Source: Micromonospora_J zhanjiangensis (GTDB lineage Bacteria > Actinomycetota > Actinomycetes > Mycobacteriales > Micromonosporaceae). From it: a stretch of 6,978 bases of DNA. Shown here one piece after another: positions 1 through 4,518 of this stretch (positions are counted from its first letter, which is position 1; the number at the start of each line of letters is the position of its first letter). The notes beneath the pieces were generated by a model. The model did not search any database, was not told where the DNA came from, and worked only from the letters and a program-made list of their open reading frames with translations. Both the position numbers and the translations under genes were made by a program. The stretch lies in the NCBI RefSeq assembly GCF_042650605.1, contig NZ_JBHSBN010000069.1:1-6978 (forward strand), read 5' to 3'.

Positions 1-1
1 C

Positions 2-94
2 TCGAACTCCAAGTACCAAGCCCGCGGACCGAACATCGACCGCCGCACCTACAAAGCCACCACCAGCATCAACGTCATCACCAACGAACCTTGA
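2..94 (+). CDS. C-terminal end of an unidentified ORF (5' end outside window)
   Basis: An open frame enters from the left edge and stops at a TGA at 92-94, leaving 30 residues that begin SNSKYQARGP and end with INVITNEP. The stretch is basic and hydrophilic, and its base composition is lower in GC than the genes further right. I do not recognise the family. The tail of a transposase or plasmid-type protein would fit, because the stop codon lies inside TTGACAGG (91-98), an octamer also found at the right end of the IS3 element in this window (2159-2166). That link is inference only. The frame itself could be spurious, since only a short piece is visible. Confidence 0.4.
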   Translation, partial: SNSKYQARGPNIDRRTYKATTSINVITNEP

Positions 95-143
95 CAGGCC
101 AACCACCGCCCTAACTGAACGGCATTGCAACTAGCCCCGCGGC

Positions 144-464
144 TTAGTTCGGTCCGGCAGCGTCGGTGCTGCTGTCGTCGTAGAACCAGACCCGCGCCTG
201 CGGCAGCTCTTCCGCAACACGCGCCGCCAGCACACGTCCCTCGGCAGCGAAGGCTGCATCCTCCGCGACCCCCACGGCTCTGCTGTCATTTGGATCGGCG
301 ATGTTAACCATGGATTCCGACCACTGCTGCCAAGCGGCCAGTCGCCCCACGAGGCCGGAGGAAAGCCCGAGCGTGGCAGGATCGCGCGGCTCGTAGACGC
401 CGCTGTCCTCGTCACGAACCCACAGTGGCCAACATCCGTAGTCGTCCATCACCTTGATCAGCAC
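144..464 (-). CDS. Small conserved hypothetical protein (106 aa)
   Basis: Leftward gene starting GTG at 464 and ending TAA at 146-144. The 106-residue acidic protein begins MLIKVMDDYGCWPLWV and carries the blocks GLVGRLAAWQQW and MVNIADPNDSRAVG. I recall this pattern from small actinobacterial hypothetical proteins of about 100 residues with no assigned function. No signal peptide, membrane segment or metal motif is visible. There is no convincing Shine-Dalgarno site. Instead, a -10-like TAGCCT (complement of 471-476) ends 6 nt before the GTG, which suits a leaderless transcript. An internal ATG at 449-447 is a possible later start. It points away from the IS-disrupted gene on its right, so it probably forms its own unit. 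Confidence 0.82.
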   Translation of the reverse strand: MLIKVMDDYGCWPLWVRDEDSGVYEPRDPATLGLSSGLVGRLAAWQQWSESMVNIADPNDSRAVGVAEDAAFAAEGRVLAARVAEELPQARVWFYDDSSTDAAGPN

Positions 465-470
465 TACGCC

Positions 471-476
471 AGGCTA
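471..476 (-). promoter_or_regulatory. -10-like box for a leaderless start of the 106-aa gene
   Basis: On the minus strand TAGCCT matches TAnnnT and is followed by 6 nt and then the GTG start at 464. Transcription would then begin at or next to the start codon. No good -35 hexamer is visible 17-18 nt upstream, so this remains a candidate. Confidence 0.35.
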
Positions 477-557
477 CGTCGGAGAGTTGAGTCGCCTGGG
501 CATGGTGTTTCCGCTGGCATTGAATCGGAATGCCTCCGAGAGGAGCGTTCGACATGA

Positions 558-641
558 GTGGGCAGCATGTGCTTGCCCTCGTTGGCCTACCTCAAGCGAT
601 CCGCCGCCGCGTACGACAAGGGTGCCGCAGACGAGGCGTTT
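558..641 (+). pseudogene. 5' half of a conserved hypothetical gene split by the IS3-family insertion
   Basis: From GTG 558 (or ATG 567) the frame encodes about 28 residues ending LAYLKRSAAAYDKGAADEAF just before the IS. AGGAG at 541-545 is a plausible ribosome binding site. The frame stays open to 1130 only because it happens to coincide with the orfA frame. The remainder of the original protein is recognisable in the same phase beyond the IS at 2172-2339. Joined, the halves read through DEAF then WLTTA then VRVFYHPTANSHSLLHQLG. This resembles widespread small proteins of unknown function with an acidic A-Y-D-x-G-x-x-D-E-A segment followed by a V-L-V-H-D-T and SLL-x-QLG segment. The family match is from memory; the phase agreement is seen directly. 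Confidence 0.6.
637..641 (+). repeat. Left target-site duplication CGTTT of the IS3-family element
   Basis: CGTTT here recurs at 2170-2174 on the other side of the element. Removing the element plus one copy joins the two halves of the interrupted gene in frame. Five bases is within the range reported for IS3-family target duplications (3-5 bp). A shorter 3-4 bp version (TTT or GTTT) would serve equally well. Confidence 0.6.
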
Positions 642-716
642 CCCTGTCTGCCAGGCTGGGATGAGACAGCCTTCCCGGGCGAGTTAGGCTCGACGGGTGA
701 CAGGAAGAGGATCATC

Positions 717-1130
717 GTGACACTACCCAACACGCCGGGTGAGCAGGGCGGACGGCCGAAGCGGCGGACGTTCACCGCGGAGTACAAGCTGCGGATCGTG
801 GCGGAGTACGACGCGGCGAAGGCCACGGGCGAGGGAGCGGCGATCCTGCGTCGGGAGGGCCTGTACCACTCCCACATCCTGGAGTGGCGGGCCGCGCGGG
901 ACGCCGGAGCGTTGACCAGGTTGGGTGCCCGCAAGAGCCCTGTTGGGGAAGGCCGTCGGCGTAGCGCGGAGGCGGCTGAGTTGGAGCGGTTGCGGCGGCG
1001 TAACGAGCGTCTGGAAACGGACCTGGCGCGGACGAAGACCGCGTTGGAGATCATGGGAAAAGCGCACGCGCTCTTGGAAACGCTGTCCGAGAGCGCGGAC
1101 GACACGCCGCGGCCGGGCAGGAGGCGCTGA
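717..1130 (+). CDS. IS3-family transposase OrfA (helix-turn-helix protein)
   Basis: The 137-residue product starts at GTG 717, chosen because AGGAAGAGG (702-710) sits 6 nt upstream and the text before it belongs to the IS end. Residues about 18-70 form the Tnp_1-type helix-turn-helix that binds the IS ends (RRTFTAEYKLRIVAEYDAA, then LRREGLYHSHILEWR). Residues about 84-122 are a leucine-rich coiled coil (ELERLRRRNERLE, then TALEIMGKAHALLE), the oligomerisation segment typical of IS3 OrfA. In this family OrfA alone is usually regulatory, while an OrfAB fusion made by -1 frameshifting is the transposase. The TGA (1128-1130) is followed by orfB in the -1 frame. Length and layout are normal, and no defect is visible. 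Confidence 0.9.
   Translation: MTLPNTPGEQGGRPKRRTFTAEYKLRIVAEYDAAKATGEGAAILRREGLYHSHILEWRAARDAGALTRLGARKSPVGEGRRRSAEAAELERLRRRNERLETDLARTKTALEIMGKAHALLETLSESADDTPRPGRRR
1055..1061 (+). promoter_or_regulatory. Candidate -1 ribosomal frameshift heptamer G GGA AAA
   Basis: Inside orfA the codons GGA AAA (1056-1061) are preceded by G, giving the classic X XXY YYZ form in the correct phase. A one-base backward slip leads into the frame that continues open through orfB. The IS3 family is known for this mechanism. I did not find an obvious stimulatory hairpin just downstream. Confidence 0.45.
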
Positions 1131-1159
1131 ACACGGCGTTCGACAACCTGCTGCCGCTG

Positions 1160-2422
1160 GTGGGCGTGGCGAGGGCGTGTCGGTTGACCGGCCGATCCCG
1201 CGCTACGCACTACCGGCGTCAGCAGCCGCCCGTGGTGTCGCGACCCCTGCGGCCGAAGACACCACCGCCGTCGGCACTGAGCGAGGCCGAACGCCGCGCG
1301 GTCCTGGATGTGTTGCATCGGGATGAGTACGCGGAGATGTCCGTGGCGCAGGTGTGGGCCCGCGAACTCGACAACGGCCGCTACTGGTGCTCACAGTCCA
1401 CGATGTACCGGATCCTGCGCCAGGTGGGTGAGAGCCGGGAACGCCGACGGCAGGCCACCCACCCGCCGCGGACGATTCCTCAGTTGGCCGCGACCGGGCC
1501 GTCGCAGGTGTGGTCGTGGGACATCACCCGCCTGAAAACCACCGGGCGGGGCGTGTTCTACCACCTGTACGTGATCATCGACGTGTACTCCCGGTACGTC
1601 GTCGGCTGGCACGTCGCCACCGGTGAGGACTCGATGCTCGCCCGCGAGGTGATCGATGACGCCATCGCCCGCAACCGGGTCCGACCCGAGGTCCTACACG
1701 CCGACCGCGGCTCGTCGATGACCTCGAAACCCGTCGCCGAACTCCTCGCCGACCTCGACATCACCCGCTCCTACTCCCGACCCCGGGTATCGAACGACAA
1801 CCCGTACTCCGAAGCGCAGTTCAAGACATTGAAGTACTGCCCCGCGTTCCCCGACCGGTTCGACTCTCTCGAACACGCCCGCGAGTTCTGCACCGAGTTC
1901 TTCACCTACTACAACCACGAACACCGCCACTCAGGCATCGGCCTGCACACCCCCGCCTCGGTGCACTACGACACCGCCGACGACGTTCACGACCAGCGGC
2001 AAGCCACCCTCGACGCCGCCTGGCGAACCCACCCCGACCGGTTCACCCGCCGCCCCCGACCCCCAGCCCTGCCCTGCCCGACACCGTGTGGATCAACAAA
2101 CCAGCAGCTCAACCCGCAGATCTACAGAACACCTGACCACGAAAACGTCTCACTTGACTTGACAGGTTCCGTTTTGGCTCACGACGGCGGTTCGCGTGTT
2201 CTACCACCCGACGGCGAACAGCCATTCCCTGCTGCATCAGCTCGGGCTCCTGCCGCAGAGACTGTGGTTCGTGGACACAGCTCTCAGCTGGCGGACCTTT
2301 CCCCGGGTTCCTTTGCGATCAACCCGGGGTTATCCCTGACTGCCCGGACGGGCGGTCCGCGTTGCTGCGATGCTGGTCGGGCCGTGCAGAGTACCGTCGG
2401 CAGTGGCGGTCCGCCGGAGTAG
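1160..2422 (+). CDS. IS3-family transposase OrfB, C-terminal tail altered by a frameshift
   Basis: DDE integrase-fold transposase acting on the IS ends. Counting from GTG 1160, an HTH_21-like segment covers about 45-90. The rve core holds D121 (WSWDIT), D182 (HADRG) and E218 (NPYSEAQFK), with 35 residues between the last two (DD35E). The true N-terminus probably lies upstream: the same frame is open through NTAFDNLLPLV (from 1130), reached by -1 frameshifting from OrfA or by a non-ATG start after AGGAGG (1119-1124). At 2067-2076 CCCTG is tandemly repeated. Removing one copy restores the usual tail DTVWINKPAAQPADLQNT and a stop at 2134-2136. As it stands, the protein reads about 109 foreign residues past the IS end. 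All catalytic residues survive, so activity is uncertain. Confidence 0.85.
   Translation: MGVARACRLTGRSRATHYRRQQPPVVSRPLRPKTPPPSALSEAERRAVLDVLHRDEYAEMSVAQVWARELDNGRYWCSQSTMYRILRQVGESRERRRQATHPPRTIPQLAATGPSQVWSWDITRLKTTGRGVFYHLYVIIDVYSRYVVGWHVATGEDSMLAREVIDDAIARNRVRPEVLHADRGSSMTSKPVAELLADLDITRSYSRPRVSNDNPYSEAQFKTLKYCPAFPDRFDSLEHAREFCTEFFTYYNHEHRHSGIGLHTPASVHYDTADDVHDQRQATLDAAWRTHPDRFTRRPRPPALPCPTPCGSTNQQLNPQIYRTPDHENVSLDLTGSVLAHDGGSRVLPPDGEQPFPAASARAPAAETVVRGHSSQLADLSPGSFAINPGLSLTARTGGPRCCDAGRAVQSTVGSGGPPE
2067..2076 (+). repeat. 5-bp tandem duplication (CCCTG x2) causing the orfB frameshift
   Basis: Two adjacent CCCTG units lie near the 3' end of orfB. Deleting one returns the downstream text to the frame encoding a conserved-looking IS3 tail with its own TGA at 2134-2136. 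Slippage during replication, or a sequencing artefact, would explain it. Confidence 0.7.
2170..2174 (+). repeat. Right target-site duplication CGTTT of the IS3-family element
   Basis: Second copy of the CGTTT at 637-641. The interrupted gene resumes with TTT TGG CTC in the same phase as the left half. Confidence 0.6.
2172..2339 (+). pseudogene. 3' half of the conserved hypothetical gene split by the IS
   Basis: In the phase that continues the left half (558-641) this stretch encodes WLTTA, then VRVFYHPTANSHSLLHQLG, then LPQRLWFVDTA, and ends at TGA 2337-2339. The block resembles the V-x-V-L-V-H-D-T ... SLL-x-QLG core of a common hypothetical protein family, here with Y-H-P in place of V-H-D. 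After VDTA the text (about 20 residues) no longer looks like that family as I remember it. The 3' end may therefore have decayed further, or the gene may simply end here. It has no start of its own and is presumably not expressed as a functional protein. Confidence 0.5.
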
Positions 2423-2464
2423 CGGCCGGCGGCCCGCCGCCCAGACCGCTACCTGGGAGGCAGG
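2390..2464 (+). promoter_or_regulatory. Conserved leader/operator of XRE regulator 1 (copy A)
   Basis: AGTACCGTCG (2390-2399), 10 variable bases, TCCGCCGGAGTAGCG (2410-2424), then GCCGCCC and CTGGGAGG just before the ATG. The same blocks with the same spacing occur at 5480-5553, about 62 of 78 aligned columns through the ATG by hand count. TACCGT (2392-2397) fits a TAnnnT -10 box. GTAGCGG (2419-2425) pairs with CCGCTAC (2446-2452), enclosing CGGCGG-C-CCGCCG. A nested hairpin therefore ends three bases before the ribosome binding site GGGAGG (2455-2460), which is 4 nt from the start. Confidence 0.65.
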
Positions 2465-3463
2465 ATGTCCGCGCCGATCATTGACCCGCGATTCCCGGCC
2501 CGGCTGCGGGAACTCCGCACCGCTCGTGGCCTGTCGGTGCGGGACCTTGCCCGCCGCGCCCACTTCAGCAAGACGCATGTTCACGATCTGGAGACCGGCC
2601 GGCACCGGCCGACGCTCGACGCCGCCCGGCACTTGGACGACGTGCTGGAGGCCGGAGGCACGCTGGCCGCACTGGTGATCCCGCCGCCAGCCGTGACGAC
2701 CCCCGACGACGACGAGCGGATCGGGTACGTGCTGGCCCGACCGTCCCGGCTCGATGCTGCCTCGGTTCGGGCGCTGGCCGACACCTTGGCCGCCCAGCGG
2801 CGCCTTGACGACGCGCTTCCGGCTCCGGTGATGCTGCCCTGGGCCGTGCCGCAGTGGCGCACGGTGGTCGAACTCGCCCGGCAGGCCGGCGGCCCGCAGG
2901 CGGCCGAGCTGCACCCGGTCGCTGCGGAGTGGACCCAATTCGTCGGCTGGCTGCACGCTGAGGCCCGCAACGATGCGGAGGCGATCCGCGTGCTGACCGA
3001 CGCCGCGGACCAGGCCGACGCCGTCGACAGCGGGCCGCTGGCCGCTCAGGTGGAAAACTTCCGCGGCTACCTGGAGCGCCAGCGGGGCAACGCTCGCGGC
3101 ATCGTGCGGCACTTCCTCACGGCGTACCACACCCCCGGTGCGACTGCCCTGCAACGGGTTGGCGATGCCGTGCAGGCCGCGCACGGGTACGCGTTGCTCG
3201 GTGACCCGGCTGCCGCCCGTCGCCTGCTCGGCGAGGCCAGTGACCTGACGGATGCTGCCGAGTCGGAGACCGCGCCGGCGGCCGCGTACTGGCTGACGCC
3301 GACGTTCTCCCGGATGGGGATCGGGCTGGCGCACCAGGCGCTCGGCGACAACGTGACCGCTGCCGACAACCTGCGGGCCGGACTGGACAGTCTGCCGGCC
3401 GACCAGCGCGACGCCGAGTGGACGACGGAGTACCGGCAGGCGTTGGCTTCCGCCACCTGCTGA
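2465..3463 (+). CDS. XRE-family helix-turn-helix regulator with TPR-like C-terminal region (regulator 1)
   Basis: 332 residues from ATG 2465, with GGGAGG 4 nt upstream. Residues about 11-66 form an XRE/HTH_31-type DNA-binding domain (ARLRELRTARGLSVRDLARR, with SKTHVHDLETGRHRP as recognition region). After a proline-rich linker (about 72-85), residues 120-330 are alanine/leucine-rich helical repeats of TPR type, including VGWLHAEARNDAEAIRVLTD, AHGYALLGDPAAARRLL and GLAHQALGDNVTAADNLRAG. This architecture is very common in Streptomyces and its relatives, where members act as pathway-specific or developmental regulators; the ligand is unknown. The N-terminal domain matches regulator 2 at about 35 of 63 positions, and both genes share a leader. 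It precedes the micro-operon by 159 nt in the same orientation. Confidence 0.9.
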   Translation: MSAPIIDPRFPARLRELRTARGLSVRDLARRAHFSKTHVHDLETGRHRPTLDAARHLDDVLEAGGTLAALVIPPPAVTTPDDDERIGYVLARPSRLDAASVRALADTLAAQRRLDDALPAPVMLPWAVPQWRTVVELARQAGGPQAAELHPVAAEWTQFVGWLHAEARNDAEAIRVLTDAADQADAVDSGPLAAQVENFRGYLERQRGNARGIVRHFLTAYHTPGATALQRVGDAVQAAHGYALLGDPAAARRLLGEASDLTDAAESETAPAAAYWLTPTFSRMGIGLAHQALGDNVTAADNLRAGLDSLPADQRDAEWTTEYRQALASATC

Positions 3464-3482
3464 GGCGGTCGGTCCGTCCGCC
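3464..3482 (+). terminator. Weak hairpin directly after the regulator 1 stop
   Basis: GGCGG (3464-3468) pairs with CCGCC (3478-3482) across a 9-nt loop right behind the TGA. It is short and lacks a T tract. It could be a weak terminator, or part of the operator cluster that follows. Confidence 0.25.
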
Positions 3483-3523
3483 GTCCGGAGCTGGACCGGA
3501 CAGTAACCGGACGGTCACCGGAC
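3483..3523 (+). promoter_or_regulatory. ACCGGAC operator-like array with exact 11-bp period
   Basis: ACCGGAC occurs at 3495-3501, 3506-3512 and 3517-3523, one helical turn apart each time. An inverted half (GTCCGG, 3483-3488) pairs with the first repeat as GTCCGG-N7-CCGGAC. Direct heptamers at 11-bp steps place a protein on one face of DNA, the arrangement used by SARP activators and PhoP-type boxes in actinomycetes. A weak -10-like TACCTG (3530-3535) follows. It is the best candidate control site for the micro-operon. Which regulator binds it is unknown. Confidence 0.55.
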
Positions 3524-3562
3524 GCGTCGTACCTGCTCAGTCACATCGCACTCGCCGAAGGT

Positions 3563-3609
3563 GAGGGGTAGAAAGCGGTCCCGAGCTTCCACGGGACCGC
3601 GCCCCTACC
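3563..3609 (+). promoter_or_regulatory. Strong hairpin in the leader of the micro-operon
   Basis: GCGGTCCCG (3575-3583) and CGGGACCGC (3592-3600) form a perfect 9-bp stem with an 8-nt loop. Outer GGGG (3565-3568 area) can pair with CCCC (3602-3605). There is no T run after it, and the gene start follows 23 nt downstream. It could be an attenuator or translational control element, or a terminator for upstream transcription. Confidence 0.5.
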
Positions 3610-3622
3610 TGAGGGAGCCGCG

Positions 3623-3796
3623 ATGGGACTGTTCAGCCGGACGGATCGGTCGAAGCCTGCCGAGATCATCGAGGCAGCGAGGCAGGACGACGCAGAGGAT
3701 GCCGACCGGGCCCGCTGGCGGCTGCTCGACCAGGCCGCGAAGGACACCGAGCACCGGGCCGGACCGCCAACCGGCCGGATCGGCGGCAACCAGTGA
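3623..3796 (+). CDS. Micro-operon gene 1: 57-aa charged hypothetical protein
   Basis: ATG 3623 with a strong ribosome binding site (GAGGGAG, 3611-3617), the only good one in the six-gene series. The product starts MGLFSRTDRS and continues as an acidic/basic helix (KPAEIIEAARQDDAEDADRA, then RWRLLDQAAK), ending in a flexible Gly/Pro tail. There is no membrane segment and no Cys. I do not recognise a family. The stop TGA (3794-3796) overlaps the next GTG by 4 bp. It is supported by position, ribosome binding site and coupling rather than by similarity. Confidence 0.72.
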   Translation: MGLFSRTDRSKPAEIIEAARQDDAEDADRARWRLLDQAAKDTEHRAGPPTGRIGGNQ

Positions 3797-3987
3797 CCGC
3801 GATGGTCGAGCAGGTCAGCATCACCGACCTGGTCGCCACCGCCAACGCCACCATCAACGAGCACTGGCAGCGGCCGGGCACCGCCTGGCGACCAGCCTGT
3901 GGTGACTGTACCGACGACGGATGCCCGCGGCTGGAATCGGCACACCGGTACCTGGACCGGGTAAGGGCACGGGTGCTGGCGTCGTGA
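3793..3987 (+). CDS. Micro-operon gene 2: 64-aa C-x2-C-x4-C mini-protein (paralogue A)
   Basis: GTG 3793 overlaps the previous stop (GTGA). An N-terminal helix (SITDLVATANATINEHW) leads to C36-GD-C39-TDDG-C44, then RLESAHRYLDRVRARV. Three Cys in this spacing plus H24 or H51 could hold one Zn2+ or a similar metal; the function is unknown. The next gene has the same plan: EHW, C-x2-C-x4-C, then LD exactly ten residues after the last Cys, so the pair looks like an old tandem duplication. No clear Shine-Dalgarno site is present, so translation probably depends on reinitiation after gene 1. Confidence 0.78.
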   Translation: MTAMVEQVSITDLVATANATINEHWQRPGTAWRPACGDCTDDGCPRLESAHRYLDRVRARVLAS

Positions 3988-4172
3988 GCGACCCGTCCAA
4001 GGTGCACGCCGACCTGGTCAAGGCGGCAAAGAAGATCACCGAGCATTGGCCCGGGCCGGACGGCTGCCCGATCTGCAGGGTCCACAACTGCGAGGCCCGG
4101 GCCACGGCCCGGCGGTTCCTGGACGAGCACGCCGGGTCGGCACCGGCACCGATCGTCCGGGACCAGCGGTGA
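3984..4172 (+). CDS. Micro-operon gene 3: 62-aa C-x2-C-x4-C mini-protein (paralogue B)
   Basis: I take GTG 3984 as the start, overlapping the gene 2 stop by 4 bp. The open frame extends further upstream, but only through gene 2. The protein has a helix VHADLVKAAKKITEHWPG, then C28-PI-C31-RVHN-C36, then EARATARRFLDEH and a short polar tail. Cys spacing, the preceding EHW and the following R-(F/Y)-L-D match paralogue A, although the linker between EHW and the first Cys is 5 residues shorter. Small Cys-containing proteins of this look (HWPG ... CPxC ... C) are familiar from actinobacterial accessory regions, without known function. A metal-binding role is inferred. Confidence 0.8.
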   Translation: MSDPSKVHADLVKAAKKITEHWPGPDGCPICRVHNCEARATARRFLDEHAGSAPAPIVRDQR

Positions 4173-4417
4173 GCCGCACTCTGGACCGAGGGCCGCTGTG
4201 CCTGACCTGCATGGGCGCCTGGGAACTCGGCATCCAGGAACGGCACGACCGGTGCAAGGGTGCCGTGATCAGGCTCGGCCGGGTGCTCCAGTGCCGCTGC
4301 TGGTGCTGGGACGGCCTTGGCGTGTCCGAGCTGGTGGCGGCGTTCGGCGACCGGCCGGCCGAGCAGCGACTGTCGCGGACCCGGACGACCGGCCTGACCG
4401 GCAGGCCGCAGCGGTGA
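4169..4417 (+). CDS. Micro-operon gene 4: 82-aa Cys/His-rich mini-protein
   Basis: GTG 4169 overlaps the gene 3 stop (GTGA). The protein has C11-x2-C14, then H26-DR-C29-KG, then C42-R-C44-W-C46, followed by a basic tail rich in Arg and Thr. This C-x2-C ... H-x2-C-x-G ... C-x-C layout resembles small zinc-ribbon-like proteins seen on actinobacterial plasmids, phages and integrative elements. That comparison is from memory. Seven potential ligands could bind one or two metals. The open frame upstream of the chosen start runs through gene 3 and is a shadow. No signal peptide is visible. Confidence 0.78.
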   Translation: MSRTLDRGPLCLTCMGAWELGIQERHDRCKGAVIRLGRVLQCRCWCWDGLGVSELVAAFGDRPAEQRLSRTRTTGLTGRPQR

Positions 4418-4518
4418 CTCCGGACGATCTGCGCGGCCGAGTGCCGTTCTGGCTGATGGTGCTGATCTTCACCGTGCTGGTCGTGGTCGGCACGGCGATG
4501 GGCAGCCCTCGCCCATGA
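4414..4518 (+). CDS. Micro-operon gene 5: 34-aa single-pass membrane peptide
   Basis: GTG 4414 overlaps the gene 4 stop by 4 bp, and the TGA (4516-4518) overlaps the next ATG. The peptide reads MTPDDLRGRVP, then a hydrophobic stretch of about 18 residues (FWLMVLIFTVLVVVGTAMG), then SPRP. Arginines 7 and 9 before the helix favour the N-terminus inside the cell. It could anchor or modulate a partner membrane protein, be a small toxin-like peptide, or be the precursor of a processed signal; none of these is shown. Its very short length makes it easy to miss in annotation, but the two exact overlaps argue strongly that it is real. Confidence 0.72.
   Translation: MTPDDLRGRVPFWLMVLIFTVLVVVGTAMGSPRP

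Larger units (their letters stand above)
642..2169 (+). mobile_element. IS3-family insertion sequence (orfA + orfB)
   Basis: An element of about 1.5 kb carries the usual IS3 pair: orfA (helix-turn-helix) followed by orfB (DDE transposase) in the -1 frame. Its limits are deduced from the flanking CGTTT repeats and from the interrupted gene resuming in phase on the right. The ends are only weakly inverted. CCTGTC (643-648) and TGAGAC (662-667) on the left mirror GTCTCA (2147-2152) and GACAGG (2161-2166) on the right, with spacers of 13 and 8 nt. The left end may be damaged, or the true tips may lie a few bases away. The subgroup cannot be assigned from sequence alone. Confidence 0.75.

Noticed and set aside
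91..119. TTGACA (91-96) as a promoter
   Set aside because: No TAnnnT at 16-18 nt. It would also point into the 3' end of the opposing 106-aa gene.
554..661. 36-codon ORF from ATG 554 after AGGAG (MSGQHVLALVGLPQAIRRRV)
   Set aside because: The competing frame from 558/567 joins in phase with the text beyond the IS and resembles a known small-protein family, so this frame is more likely chance, although its start is better placed relative to AGGAG.
587..1318. 243-codon minus-strand ORF opposite orfA
   Set aside because: Antisense shadow across the IS and its border; Arg/Ser/Pro-rich with no motif.
643..2166. Clean terminal inverted repeats of the IS
   Set aside because: Only CCTGTC/GACAGG and TGAGAC/GTCTCA match and their spacers differ by 5 nt. 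I therefore report boundaries from the flanking repeats and the split gene instead of claiming perfect ends.
2330..3334. 334-codon minus-strand ORF opposite regulator 1
   Set aside because: Gly/Arg/Pro-rich antisense shadow of a well-recognised XRE gene, typical of high-GC DNA.
3483..3523. Origin-type iterons or a CRISPR array
   Set aside because: Repeat units are only 7 bp in three direct copies with 4-bp gaps and no replication gene nearby; too short for CRISPR repeats or typical iterons.
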